A stretch of 7,291 bases of DNA, from NCBI GenBank assembly GCA_030631455.1, contig DAOVLC010000065.1, positions 1 to 7,291 on the forward strand, written 5' to 3'. Below are positions 1 to 5,785 of the stretch, piece after piece; the stretch's first letter is position 1, and each line of letters opens with the position of its first letter. The position numbers and the translations under genes were made by a program. The notes under the pieces are model-generated. The model was not told where the DNA came from. It saw nothing but the letters and a program-made list of their open reading frames with translations, and did not search any database. Origin of the DNA: Candidatus Zixiibacteriota bacterium. Its GTDB lineage: Bacteria > Zixibacteria > MSB-5A5 > JAABVY01 > JAHJOQ01.

Positions 1-353
1 GAGCCAGGATAGCAGTCGAACGCGAGCGTGAGTTGCGAATGTACTATGACAAGCGGGCCGGAGACTATCTCAATGTTGGCTTTCGCCTTTGTGAGGACAA
101 CGAATGGACCGAACTTCATCGCTGTTTGCTGGTTCGAGAATTCCAGGTGTTGATACTGGCAAGTATCACACCCGGTGCCGTATTCGCTGGCAGGCCTATT
201 GAAGAGTTCGCAGATCACTTTGTATCCCCGGTAGTGCTGGTGGGGCCGGAAAAGCCGGACCAGTTCCGGCTCAACAGCAGAGCAGCCATGATCGCCGACA
301 AGCTGGGACTATCAGACGGATCATGGGAGCAGATAGTGAATGTTTCGGCCTGA
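1..353 (+). CDS. 3' end of an unrecognised protein (partial at 5')
   Basis: The reading frame is open from the left window edge (first full codon at base 3) to a TGA at 351-353, giving about 116 residues. A TTG at 33 could serve as a start, but it has no convincing ribosome binding site and the frame runs on upstream with a charged, helix-like stretch (ARIAVERERELR). The gene therefore most likely begins outside the window. The visible part begins with that charged helix, followed by a mixed region with two cysteines (in RLCEDNEW and HRCLLV), a hydrophobic strand-like stretch (FQVLILASITPGAVFAG), and a C-terminal part resembling alternating strand and helix. I recognise no family motif and see no membrane segment. 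It is followed by a 141-base gap before the first regulator, so it is probably a separate transcription unit. Function unknown; that it is coding is fairly likely. Confidence 0.6.
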   Translation, partial: ARIAVERERELRMYYDKRAGDYLNVGFRLCEDNEWTELHRCLLVREFQVLILASITPGAVFAGRPIEEFADHFVSPVVLVGPEKPDQFRLNSRAAMIADKLGLSDGSWEQIVNVSA

Positions 354-435
354 TTCAATCCGCACTCTCGCTAAATACCGGGCTGTTGTACATGATCCTC
401 CGTCTGAAAGAAGGATCTTCGACAAAGAAAGGTAT

Positions 436-465
436 TTGCTTTTCGACGGTCAAACAGCATATTGT
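436..465 (+). promoter_or_regulatory. possible weak sigma-70 promoter before the first regulator
   Basis: TTGCTT at 436-441 and TATTGT at 460-465 are separated by 18 bases, about 30 bases upstream of the likely GTG start. Both hexamers match consensus only partly, so this is tentative. The CATATTG overlapping the -10 also occurs upstream of the second regulator (1896-1902), which may hint at shared control. Confidence 0.22.
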
Positions 466-481
466 ACTCGTAAAGCCACTT

Positions 482-488
482 GGGAGAG
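482..488 (+). promoter_or_regulatory. ribosome binding site deciding the first regulator's start
   Basis: GGGAGAG lies 6 bases before the GTG at 495. The in-frame TTG at 480 has no such purine stretch before it, and an in-frame TAA at 471-473 prevents any start further upstream. The site favours GTG 495. Confidence 0.5.
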
Positions 489-494
489 TGTGCA

Positions 495-1805
495 GTGTGT
501 GAGAAACTGAGCGAACTCATTTTTAACAACATCAATGATGGAGTAGTCACTGTAGCTGAGAATTGCAGGATTACTTCGTTTAACAACGCTGCAGAGAGAA
601 TCACTGGTTTCACGGTAGCCGAGGCTGTCGGCAAACACTGTTTTGACGTTTTCCGCACCGAGATATGCCATAAACAGTGTGCCCTTAAGGACACTCTGAG
701 CCACCACGATCCTGTCGATAATGCTCGAGTGACGATCATAACCCGCGATGGACGCGAGGTGCCGATCTCCGTGACCACAACTCTGCTCAAGGATGAGAGC
801 GATGTTGCTGTCGGAGCAGTTGAGTTTTTCCGTGATGTTTCTGAAGTCGAACACCTGCGCAACAAATTGGAGCAGAAGGAGGCACTTAACGAGATTGTGA
901 GTGTAAGTTCGTCCATGCAGAAACTGATCTCCATGCTGCCCGATATTGCCGAGTCTGAGTGCAATGTCCTGATTCTTGGCCCCAGCGGCTCCGGCAAGGA
1001 GCTGTTTGCTCAGGTTATTCATAATCTTAGTCCCCGTCGTTACGGACCGCACATCAGAATAAACTGCGCTGCATTACCGGAGACTCTGCTAGAATCAGAG
1101 CTTTTCGGCTACACCAAGGGCGCCTTCACCGACGCCAAGCGCGACAAGCCAGGACAGTTCAGTCTGGCCAACGATGGCACAATGTTGCTCGATGAAATCA
1201 GTGAGATGGCAGCGGCCTTGCAGGTGAAGCTCCTGCGAGTTCTTAACAACGGCGAGTATCGCCCGCTTGGCTCAGCCAAGGCCCTGTACACCAATGCCCG
1301 TATCATAGCTGCCACAAATGGCAATCTGGAGGAGTTGATCGCAGAGGGACGATTCCGACAGGATCTGTACTATCGTCTGAACGTCGTAGAAATACAAATA
1401 CCGGCGCTCAGGGAAAGACCGGAAGATATCCCTTTGCTGGTGAGCCACTATTTGAGACGATTTCAGAAGAAGAGTAGGAAGAAGATACAGAGAGTCTCCC
1501 CGGATGCGATCGCGGTACTAAGGAAGTGTCCTTTCCCTGGAAACGTCCGTGAACTGGAAAACGCGATGGAGCACGCCTTTGTGATGTGTCACGGCGATGA
1601 GATCCTCCCTGAGCACCTGCCTCAGCATATTATCTCCCAGAGCGCCTCTAACGGGACAACCCGTCTGGCGGCAACGACTGAGAAAGAGAGTATCCTGAGA
1701 GCCCTTGAGCGCAGCCACGGGAACAAGAGCAGAGCTGCCGTTGAACTGGGCATGCATCGTTCAACGCTGTGGCGGAAAATCAAGACTCTTGGCATTGATG
1801 TGTAG
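495..1805 (+). CDS. sigma-54-dependent transcriptional activator with PAS sensor domain (first paralogue)
   Basis: This is an enhancer-binding protein that remodels RNA polymerase-sigma-54 holoenzyme using ATP. From the GTG start it has about 436 residues. A PAS domain (about residues 4-116) carries three spaced cysteines, C49, C58 and C62. The AAA+ domain (about 130-360) shows a Walker A motif GPSGSGKE at 162-169, a sigma-54 contact loop GAFTDA at 209-214 where most family members have GAFTGA, a Walker B LLDE ending at D233-E234, and an arginine-finger region RFRQDLYYR around 286-294. The C-terminus is a Fis-type helix-turn-helix (about 397-436) with HRSTLWRK as the likely recognition helix. 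There is no phosphoacceptor receiver domain, so control is probably through the PAS ligand or cysteines. GTG 495 was chosen for its ribosome binding site; TTG 480 would add five residues, including a CxxC, and would align its N-terminus exactly with the second paralogue. The family call is secure; the signal and targets are inferred. Confidence 0.93.
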   Translation: MCEKLSELIFNNINDGVVTVAENCRITSFNNAAERITGFTVAEAVGKHCFDVFRTEICHKQCALKDTLSHHDPVDNARVTIITRDGREVPISVTTTLLKDESDVAVGAVEFFRDVSEVEHLRNKLEQKEALNEIVSVSSSMQKLISMLPDIAESECNVLILGPSGSGKELFAQVIHNLSPRRYGPHIRINCAALPETLLESELFGYTKGAFTDAKRDKPGQFSLANDGTMLLDEISEMAAALQVKLLRVLNNGEYRPLGSAKALYTNARIIAATNGNLEELIAEGRFRQDLYYRLNVVEIQIPALRERPEDIPLLVSHYLRRFQKKSRKKIQRVSPDAIAVLRKCPFPGNVRELENAMEHAFVMCHGDEILPEHLPQHIISQSASNGTTRLAATTEKESILRALERSHGNKSRAAVELGMHRSTLWRKIKTLGIDV

Positions 1806-1880
1806 CCGTCTTCATTTAATGCACGACATTTACCCAAGCTGATGGCGGTAGAGTACTGTCCGCAGTTGATCTCTTTGAAG

Positions 1881-1910
1881 ATTGCATATTTGCAACATAT
1901 TGCATATAAT
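1881..1910 (+). promoter_or_regulatory. sigma-70 promoter overlapped by alternating TTGCA/TGCAA half-sites
   Basis: A perfect -10 TATAAT at 1905-1910 lies 17 bases after a TTGCAT (1882-1887), a partial -35 match. The same bases hold three 5-base half-sites in alternating orientation at 9-base steps: TTGCA at 1882, TGCAA at 1891 and TTGCA at 1900. The 9-mer ATTGCATAT occurs directly twice (1881-1889 and 1899-1907). A regulator bound here would cover the promoter core, so repression or autoregulation of the second activator is plausible. This is sequence inspection only. Confidence 0.55.
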
Positions 1911-1939
1911 AAATGTTGGAATCTGTAATGTAGAGGAAT

Positions 1940-3280
1940 ATGACTGACACAAGCAAAGACAATCATACAACCAACACTATTCTCGATTCTGTTGCCGATG
2001 GAGTGTTCACGGTTGACCGCGAATGGCGAATTGCCTCTTTCAATAAGGCTGCGGAGAGAATCACCGGTATTCTGAAGGAAGAAGCTATTGGTCAACAGTG
2101 TTGCGACGTGTTCCATGCTTCAATCTGCGAGACAAATTGCGCTCTCAAAGAGACGCTCGAAACCAAGCAACCAGTAGTCAACCGGTCGGCTTATATTGTC
2201 AATGCGAATGGAGACAAAGTTCCAATCAGTATATCCGCGGCAGCGCTGAAGGATGAGAGGAGAAATGTCATTGGCGGTGTGGAGACGTTTCGGGATATGA
2301 GTACCGTCGAGGAACTCAGGCGGGAGCTGACCAAGAAATACTCCTTCCAGGATATCATAAGCAAGAACAGCGAAATGCTGAAGTTGTTCGACATCTTTCC
2401 CAGTGTCGCCGAAAGCGACAGCACTGTTCTAATAGAGGGTGAGAGCGGCACTGGAAAGGAGCTGGTCGCCCGCGCGATACATAATCTATCTCACCGAAAG
2501 GACTTACCGATTGTAACAGTCAACTGCGGAGCACTTCCGGACACGCTCATTGAATCAGAGTTGTTTGGCTACAAGGCCGGCGCATTTACCGATGCTCGCA
2601 AGGATAAGCTGGGGCGATTTGCACTTGCCGAGGGCGGAACGATGTTTCTCGATGAGATTGCCGACATTCCTCCCGCTTTGCAGGTGCGGTTGCTTCGGGT
2701 AATTCAGGAAAGGACCTACGAACCACTCGGTGCAACCGAATCGGTTCAGGCGGATGTCCGCATTATTACAGCAACGAACAAGAACATCGAGGAACTTGTC
2801 AAGTCAGAGGATTTCCGGGAAGACCTGTTCTATCGAATAAACGTAATTCGTATCAAGCTGCCACCTCTTCGCGAGCGCAGAGAAGACATTCCCTTATTGA
2901 TCGATCATTTCATCCGCCGCCTTAATAACATAAAGAGGAAACTCATCACAGACATTTCGCCCGATGTATTCGCCATTTTGATGGGCCATGAATACCCTGG
3001 CAATATCAGAGAACTGGAGAACATTATTGAGCACGCCTTCGTCCTTTGCCAAAAGACAACCATCGATGTTGGTGACCTTCCGGAGAACTTGAGACCCAAG
3101 AAAGGCAAACCAATAGTCGAATCGGCATCGCTGGACGAACTCGAAACAGCTTATATCGTGAAAGCACTGCAAACAAACCACTGGCACAGAAAAAAAACGG
3201 CTGAACAACTTGGGATACACATAACAACGCTCTGGCGGAAAATGAAGAAACTGGGAATCCGTGTTTCAGAACAGCAATAG
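1940..3280 (+). CDS. sigma-54-dependent transcriptional activator with PAS sensor domain (second paralogue)
   Basis: This 446-residue enhancer-binding protein has the same architecture as the preceding gene and aligns with it almost without gaps. The PAS domain (about 9-121) has cysteines C54, C55, C63 and C67, matching the upstream pattern. The AAA+ domain (about 135-365) has Walker A GESGTGKE at 167-174, GAFTDA at 214-219, Walker B FLDE ending at D238-E239, and the arginine-finger segment DFREDLFYR near 291-299. A Fis-type helix-turn-helix closes the protein (about 400-441; HITTLWRK). The ATG follows AGAGGA at 1932-1937 with a short 2-base spacer; no better in-frame start is near. It has its own likely sigma-70 promoter at 1881-1910 and sits directly before a sigma-54 promoter at 3423-3438, which it may activate. 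The recognition helix resembles that of the first paralogue, so both could bind related sites. The family call is secure; target and signal are inferred. Confidence 0.95.
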   Translation: MTDTSKDNHTTNTILDSVADGVFTVDREWRIASFNKAAERITGILKEEAIGQQCCDVFHASICETNCALKETLETKQPVVNRSAYIVNANGDKVPISISAAALKDERRNVIGGVETFRDMSTVEELRRELTKKYSFQDIISKNSEMLKLFDIFPSVAESDSTVLIEGESGTGKELVARAIHNLSHRKDLPIVTVNCGALPDTLIESELFGYKAGAFTDARKDKLGRFALAEGGTMFLDEIADIPPALQVRLLRVIQERTYEPLGATESVQADVRIITATNKNIEELVKSEDFREDLFYRINVIRIKLPPLRERREDIPLLIDHFIRRLNNIKRKLITDISPDVFAILMGHEYPGNIRELENIIEHAFVLCQKTTIDVGDLPENLRPKKGKPIVESASLDELETAYIVKALQTNHWHRKKTAEQLGIHITTLWRKMKKLGIRVSEQQ

Positions 3281-3281
3281 C

Positions 3282-3293
3282 TGCATAAATGCA
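3282..3293. promoter_or_regulatory. palindrome TGCAT-AA-ATGCA, candidate activator site
   Basis: A perfect 5-base inverted repeat with a 2-base spacer lies immediately after the second regulator's stop codon and about 130-140 bases upstream of the sigma-54 promoter. That is a usual distance for an enhancer-binding protein site. Its TGCA core recalls the half-sites upstream of the second regulator. Binding is inferred. Confidence 0.35.
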
Positions 3294-3296
3294 CTC

Positions 3297-3313
3297 TTCA
3301 TATCTCATATGAA
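3297..3313. promoter_or_regulatory. palindrome TTCATAT-CTC-ATATGAA, candidate activator site
   Basis: A perfect 7-base inverted repeat with a 3-base spacer, 17 bases in all, lies about 110 bases upstream of the -24 element of the sigma-54 promoter. The size and symmetry fit a dimer of a Fis-type helix-turn-helix protein. It is AT-rich and not followed by a T-run, so a terminator is unlikely. Binding is inferred. Confidence 0.42.
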
Positions 3314-3422
3314 TGCACAAGCGCAACCTTTGGTCTTGGTTCTCAAAGTTGACAGATCACACCGCTCTCGCAACTTACTGAGAATAAGTGCATTAGCGCC
3401 TCCATCCATTATGAGACGAATC

Positions 3423-3438
3423 CGGCACGGGTTATGCT
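3423..3438 (+). promoter_or_regulatory. sigma-54 (RpoN) -24/-12 promoter
   Basis: The 16 bases CGGCACGGGTTATGCT match the sigma-54 consensus TGGCACG-N4-TTGCW at all but two defined positions. The invariant GG (3424-3425) and GC (3436-3437) are exactly 10 bases apart. Two sigma-54 activator genes lie directly upstream and a packed co-directional operon starts 13 bases downstream, which strengthens the call. The predicted transcription start is about 3448-3449. Confidence 0.75.
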
Positions 3439-3450
3439 CTACTGGTAAGC

Positions 3451-3876
3451 ATGAATATGAAGGTTGCAATTCCGATATGGGATGGACGTGTTTCGCCTGT
3501 CATGGATACCGCGTGTCGTTTGCTCATTGCTGAAATCACTGGCAGCCAGGAGGTTTCACGAACGGTCGTTGATATCCCTCAAGTGAGTATTTGCCACCGA
3601 GCGAGTTTTATTTCAGGACTTGGGATTGACCTCTTGATCTGCGGTGCCATATCGCACGAATTCGAGCAAATGCTCATTGCCTCAGGAGTGGAGATGCACC
3701 CATGGTATTGCGGTAATGTTGATGAAATCATTGCGGCCTATTCCAATGGAACTTTGCAGAAGGATAATTTCTTTTTACCCGGCCGCGCATTAAGGCGTCG
3801 CCGTGGAAACAGGCGCCAGCGTCGCGCAGGTTGTTCGCGCTCTGGCAAGCAGAGAATGTATAAGGAGGATCAATGA
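3451..3876 (+). CDS. NifX/NifB-C-terminal-like (dinitrogenase iron-molybdenum cofactor family) protein
   Basis: This protein of about 141 residues begins MNMKVAIPIWDGRVSPV, the typical N-terminal strand and loop of the NifX-like fold that binds iron-molybdenum-cofactor precursors in nitrogenase maturation. The hallmark LLICGAIS lies near 61-68 and PWYCGNV near 84-90, so C64 and C87 are candidate ligands. After about residue 110 comes a basic Arg-rich tail with one cysteine (C128), unlike the core fold. ATG 3457 would give the canonical MKVAIP start; neither ATG has a recognisable ribosome binding site, and the predicted sigma-54 transcript begins only 2-3 bases upstream, so translation may be leaderless. 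It overlaps the next gene by 4 bases (ATGA) and leads the operon. Homologues occur widely in organisms without nitrogenase, so the likely role is binding or carrying a metal or Fe-S cofactor; the exact cargo is unknown. Confidence 0.85.
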   Translation: MNMKVAIPIWDGRVSPVMDTACRLLIAEITGSQEVSRTVVDIPQVSICHRASFISGLGIDLLICGAISHEFEQMLIASGVEMHPWYCGNVDEIIAAYSNGTLQKDNFFLPGRALRRRRGNRRQRRAGCSRSGKQRMYKEDQ

Positions 3877-4235
3877 GAATAGCAGTTGCATCGCAGGGTA
3901 TGGAGAAGACCAGTAATGTTGATCCGCGCTTTGGGCGGGCATCGCATTTCTTGATCTTTGACACTAACGATGAGAGCTTTGAAGTTCTCAGTAACAACCA
4001 GAATGTCAATACCGCTCAAGGTGCCGGGATTCAGGCTGCCGAGTTTGTAGCGGCACAGAATGTGGACATTGTAGTGGCGGGAAATTTTGGCCCGAAGGCG
4101 TTCGGGGCTCTTGGAGCCGCAGGTATCAGCGTAGCCTTGTGGGCGGACGGGACTGTTGCGGATGCTATTAAGCTGGCTCGAGAGAACAAGCTCAAGATAA
4201 GCGACAAAGCCAATGTTGAGGGGCACTGGATGTAG
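3873..4235 (+). CDS. NifX-like (dinitrogenase iron-molybdenum cofactor family) protein
   Basis: This 120-residue protein is the usual length of a single NifX-like domain. It starts MRIAVASQG and carries the family signature DPRFGRASHFLIFD at 17-30, followed by NVNTAQGAG (44-52) and the strand-loop DIVVAGNFGPKAFGAL (65-80). It has no cysteine, so any cofactor binding must use other residues, unlike the preceding paralogue. The ATG overlaps the stop codon of the upstream gene and has a strong ribosome binding site, TAAGGAGG at 3861-3868, four bases away. The two NifX-like proteins are divergent, not recent copies; they may form a pair or act on successive steps. By family it is expected to be a cytoplasmic cofactor-binding or storage protein; a specific function cannot be assigned from sequence. 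Confidence 0.92.
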   Translation: MRIAVASQGMEKTSNVDPRFGRASHFLIFDTNDESFEVLSNNQNVNTAQGAGIQAAEFVAAQNVDIVVAGNFGPKAFGALGAAGISVALWADGTVADAIKLARENKLKISDKANVEGHWM

Positions 4236-4253
4236 CGTCAGCGTTCTTGGTTG

Positions 4254-4260
4254 AAGGAGG
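4254..4260 (+). promoter_or_regulatory. ribosome binding site deciding the start at 4271
   Basis: AAGGAGG is a near-perfect Shine-Dalgarno sequence 10 bases before ATG 4271. The in-frame GTG at 4262 is only one base away, too close to be used with this site. Confidence 0.6.
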
Positions 4261-4270
4261 TGTGATTCAC

Positions 4271-4561
4271 ATGTCGATAAAGCCTGACAATGCTGAAAAT
4301 CCTACTGGCAGTCGGAGGCAACGTAGGCGGCTACGAGGTATGTTCACCGGCAAGACTGGCAAGGCGATCGGCTTTACATCGATTGCAGCGCCTATAATCG
4401 GGTATGTTGTCAAAGATATCAGAAGGCCCGACAGTTTGATTCGTAGTCTTATTGGAAACGTTGCGAGAACGCTTCTTGGGGAAAAGACTCAGAAGACAGA
4501 AGCGATTGACATCACCGACAAGGTTGAAGTCATTGAAGATCGTAGTGAGGAAAGACAGTGA
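4271..4561 (+). CDS. small basic protein of unknown function
   Basis: This protein has 96 residues from ATG 4271, chosen for the strong upstream ribosome binding site. I do not recognise the family. Three parts are visible. The N-terminal 22 residues are hydrophilic, ending in a basic patch SRRQRRRLRG (14-23). The middle has a glycine-containing apolar stretch AIGFTSIAAPIIGYVV (32-47), too short and small-residue-rich for a confident membrane span, then an amphipathic region KDIRRPDSLIRSLIGNVAR (48-66). The acidic C-terminus ends EVIEDRSEERQ. It has no cysteines, unlike most of the operon, so it is unlikely to hold a cluster itself. It starts 35 bases after the second NifX-like gene and ends 34 bases before the DUF5320-type gene, so it is almost certainly co-transcribed. 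The apolar stretch could be a peripheral membrane or protein-binding helix. Confidence 0.7.
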   Translation: MSIKPDNAENPTGSRRQRRRLRGMFTGKTGKAIGFTSIAAPIIGYVVKDIRRPDSLIRSLIGNVARTLLGEKTQKTEAIDITDKVEVIEDRSEERQ

Positions 4562-4585
4562 TTATTTTTTTGGATTCGTGAGAAA

Positions 4586-4589
4586 GGAG
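4586..4589 (+). promoter_or_regulatory. ribosome binding site deciding the start at 4596
   Basis: GGAG within AAAGGAGA (4583-4590) lies 6 bases before ATG 4596. The frame is open upstream to 4452, but that extension overlaps the preceding gene and has no comparable site, so the DUF5320-type protein starts at 4596. Confidence 0.65.
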
Positions 4590-4595
4590 AAAGAA

Positions 4596-5042
4596 ATGCC
4601 AGGTGGAGACAGAACCGGACCCTCGGGTGCAGGGCCGATGACAGGACGCGGTGTCGGAATATGTGCCGGCTACGATGTGCCGGGATATATGAATCCTGCT
4701 TTTGGACGCGGAGTTGGACGTGGTTGGGGCCGCGGATTTGGGCGTGGCTCTGGTATGGGGGGCGGCAGGGGATGGCGCCATCAGTATTATGCGACAGGAT
4801 TGCCAGGATGGGTCCGCGGCGGTGGATATGCTTATCCGTCTTACTATCCGGGCGGACGTGAATTCGTTCCTCCCGGCGTGGGTGCAATCCCGGAAGAAGC
4901 TCGGAATGAAGAGCTGGCACATTTGAAAGAGCAGGCTCGGTACTTCAAGGATGCTCTCAATGATATTGAGACACGCGTTGATGAGCTTCAGAAACAAACG
5001 GTAAAGGCGACAGAAACTCGGGAAGAGAAGAAAGGACAATAG
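4596..5042 (+). CDS. DUF5320-type Gly/Arg-rich protein with C-terminal coiled coil
   Basis: This 148-residue protein has the opening I associate with DUF5320: [19 protein letters not shown], then [14 protein letters not shown] holding its single cysteine, C23. Residues 37-61 are a Gly/Arg/aromatic low-complexity run ([16 protein letters not shown] and similar). A Tyr/Pro/Gly-rich linker (62-97) follows, then a charged heptad-like helix at about 100-135 ([20 protein letters not shown]), suggesting a coiled coil for self-association or partner binding. Proteins of this family recur beside NifX-like and MinD-like ATPase genes, but none is functionally characterised to my knowledge. The next two genes share the Gly/Arg-rich character. 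A diverged second copy of the helix-coding DNA lies at 5681-5735. A scaffold or adaptor role is a guess. Confidence 0.85.
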   Translation: MPGGDRTGPSGAGPMTGRGVGICAGYDVPGYMNPAFGRGVGRGWGRGFGRGSGMGGGRGWRHQYYATGLPGWVRGGGYAYPSYYPGGREFVPPGVGAIPEEARNEELAHLKEQARYFKDALNDIETRVDELQKQTVKATETREEKKGQ

Positions 5043-5049
5043 GAATACG

Positions 5050-5646
5050 ATGTCATCCAGGAGCACATCAGGCGGGCGTGGTTCAGGTCAGGGTGGCGGA
5101 CGAGGCTCGGGTCGTGGAAGTGGAATGGGTCGAGGCATGGGCCGGGGCCGCGGTGGTGGCCGCGGTATGAGGCAAAGTATAGGACGACGTATGGGCGCGG
5201 ATGCGCCCCCATATCCGACCGAGCCGGCACACTTCCAGCCAGACCCTGAACGCCCTGGCTCGGAGCGATTGAGACCGGATAACCCGAATTCGGAAACCGA
5301 AATGCTAAGGCTACAGGCGGATGCATTAAAGGCTCAGTTCCGAGCTGTCAATGCACGCATCTCCGAATTGGAAGGGGGAGATGTACCTGCGCCTATCGAT
5401 GTTGCTGATACAGAGGCACACCGGAAAACCTCGAATAACGTGAGGAATGGAAGAGCGGCCGCAGTCGTAGATGAAGAAAAATGTGTGAATTGTGGGATCT
5501 GCGCAGATGTGTGTCCAGAGGAAGCAATCGTCGTAGACGAAATAGCGGTGATCGATCCCGAAAAATGCACTGGCTGTGGCGCATGTGTGGACGAGTGCCC
5601 GAACTCGGCGATCTCGCTTGTCGTGTTAGAGGGAGCAACGTCATAG
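5050..5646 (+). CDS. Gly/Arg-rich protein with C-terminal 2[4Fe-4S] ferredoxin domain
   Basis: This 198-residue protein has three parts. Residues 7-40 are a Gly/Arg-rich run ([18 protein letters not shown] and onward). After a proline-rich linker, residues 81-109 form a probable coiled coil ([17 protein letters not shown], then NARISELE). Residues 138-193 are a bacterial-type ferredoxin domain with two CxxCxxCxxxCP motifs, C145/C148/C151/C155 and C173/C176/C179/C183, each expected to bind a [4Fe-4S] cluster. The domain should carry electrons or hand over clusters in the cytoplasm; there is no signal peptide. ATG 5050 is 7 bases after the DUF5320-type stop, with AGGA (5041-5044) overlapping that stop, so the two are probably translationally coupled. 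Fusing a DUF5320-like tail and coiled coil to a ferredoxin suggests it docks with the neighbouring protein. Cluster binding is well supported; its partner is inferred. Confidence 0.9.
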   Translation: MSSRSTSGGRGSGQGGGRGSGRGSGMGRGMGRGRGGGRGMRQSIGRRMGADAPPYPTEPAHFQPDPERPGSERLRPDNPNSETEMLRLQADALKAQFRAVNARISELEGGDVPAPIDVADTEAHRKTSNNVRNGRAAAVVDEEKCVNCGICADVCPEEAIVVDEIAVIDPEKCTGCGACVDECPNSAISLVVLEGATS

Positions 5647-5656
5647 TGAGAATCCG

Positions 5657-5785
5657 GTGGTCAAACCAGATTGCCATAACGAGTTCGTGCACCTGAAAGA
5701 GCTGGCTCGGCATTTCAAGGGATTTCTTGAAGATGTCGCAGAAAGAAAAAAACCGAGAAAGGAATACTATGTCACCAAGAGGTAG
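5657..5785 (+). pseudogene. duplicated DUF5320 tail: small ORF or remnant
   Basis: Between the ferredoxin and zinc-ribbon genes a frame open from 5630 encodes [19 protein letters not shown], closely matching the coiled coil of the DUF5320-type protein. At DNA level 5694-5720 matches 4924-4950 at 24 of 27 positions. From a GTG at 5657 the product would be 42 residues, ending with a TAG at 5783-5785 that overlaps the next gene's start by 17 bases. No good ribosome binding site precedes the GTG, and the Gly-rich part of DUF5320 is absent. It could be the decayed end of a lost gene, a tail split from the ferredoxin gene by a frameshift between 5630 and 5646, or a real small coiled-coil protein. 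I favour a remnant. Confidence 0.45.
5758..5763 (+). promoter_or_regulatory. ribosome binding site deciding the start at 5769
   Basis: AAAGGA lies 5 bases before ATG 5769. The upstream in-frame ATG 5733 and TTG 5727 have no such site, and the protein from 5769 (MSPRGSSGG) begins like the neighbouring Gly-rich proteins. Confidence 0.6.

Noticed and set aside
394..417. Inverted repeat GATCCT/AGGATC as a terminator for the first gene
   Set aside because: Six-base stem with a long loop and no T-run; too weak to call.
371..1052. Long - strand frames opposite the first regulator (about 200 residues each)
   Set aside because: Antisense to a clearly conserved PAS/AAA+ coding region with no recognisable motifs; shadow frames.
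3349..3377. Perfect -35-like TTGACA at 3349-3354
   Set aside because: No acceptable -10 hexamer 16-18 bases downstream (around AACTTA), so it is not called a sigma-70 promoter.
3261..3533. 90-residue + strand frame across the intergenic gap
   Set aside because: It overlaps the end of the second regulator and the start of the first NifX-like gene in another frame, has no family resemblance and would cover the sigma-54 promoter.
3451..4235. Evidence for nitrogen fixation from NifX-like genes
   Set aside because: These single-domain family members are widespread in organisms without nitrogenase, and no nifHDK, nifB radical-SAM or nifEN gene is in the window.
4565..4571. Run of seven T after the small basic protein gene, resembling a terminator tail
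   Set aside because: No stable GC-rich hairpin precedes it, and the next gene follows with its own ribosome binding site in an apparent operon.
4530..5066. - strand frame of 178 residues opposite the DUF5320-type gene
   Set aside because: Mirror of a biased Gly/Arg-rich coding sequence; no motif or ribosome binding site.
5071..5170. Repetitive G-rich DNA as a CRISPR or structural repeat array
   Set aside because: The repetition is codon-level Gly/Arg low complexity within an open reading frame, with no regular spacers.
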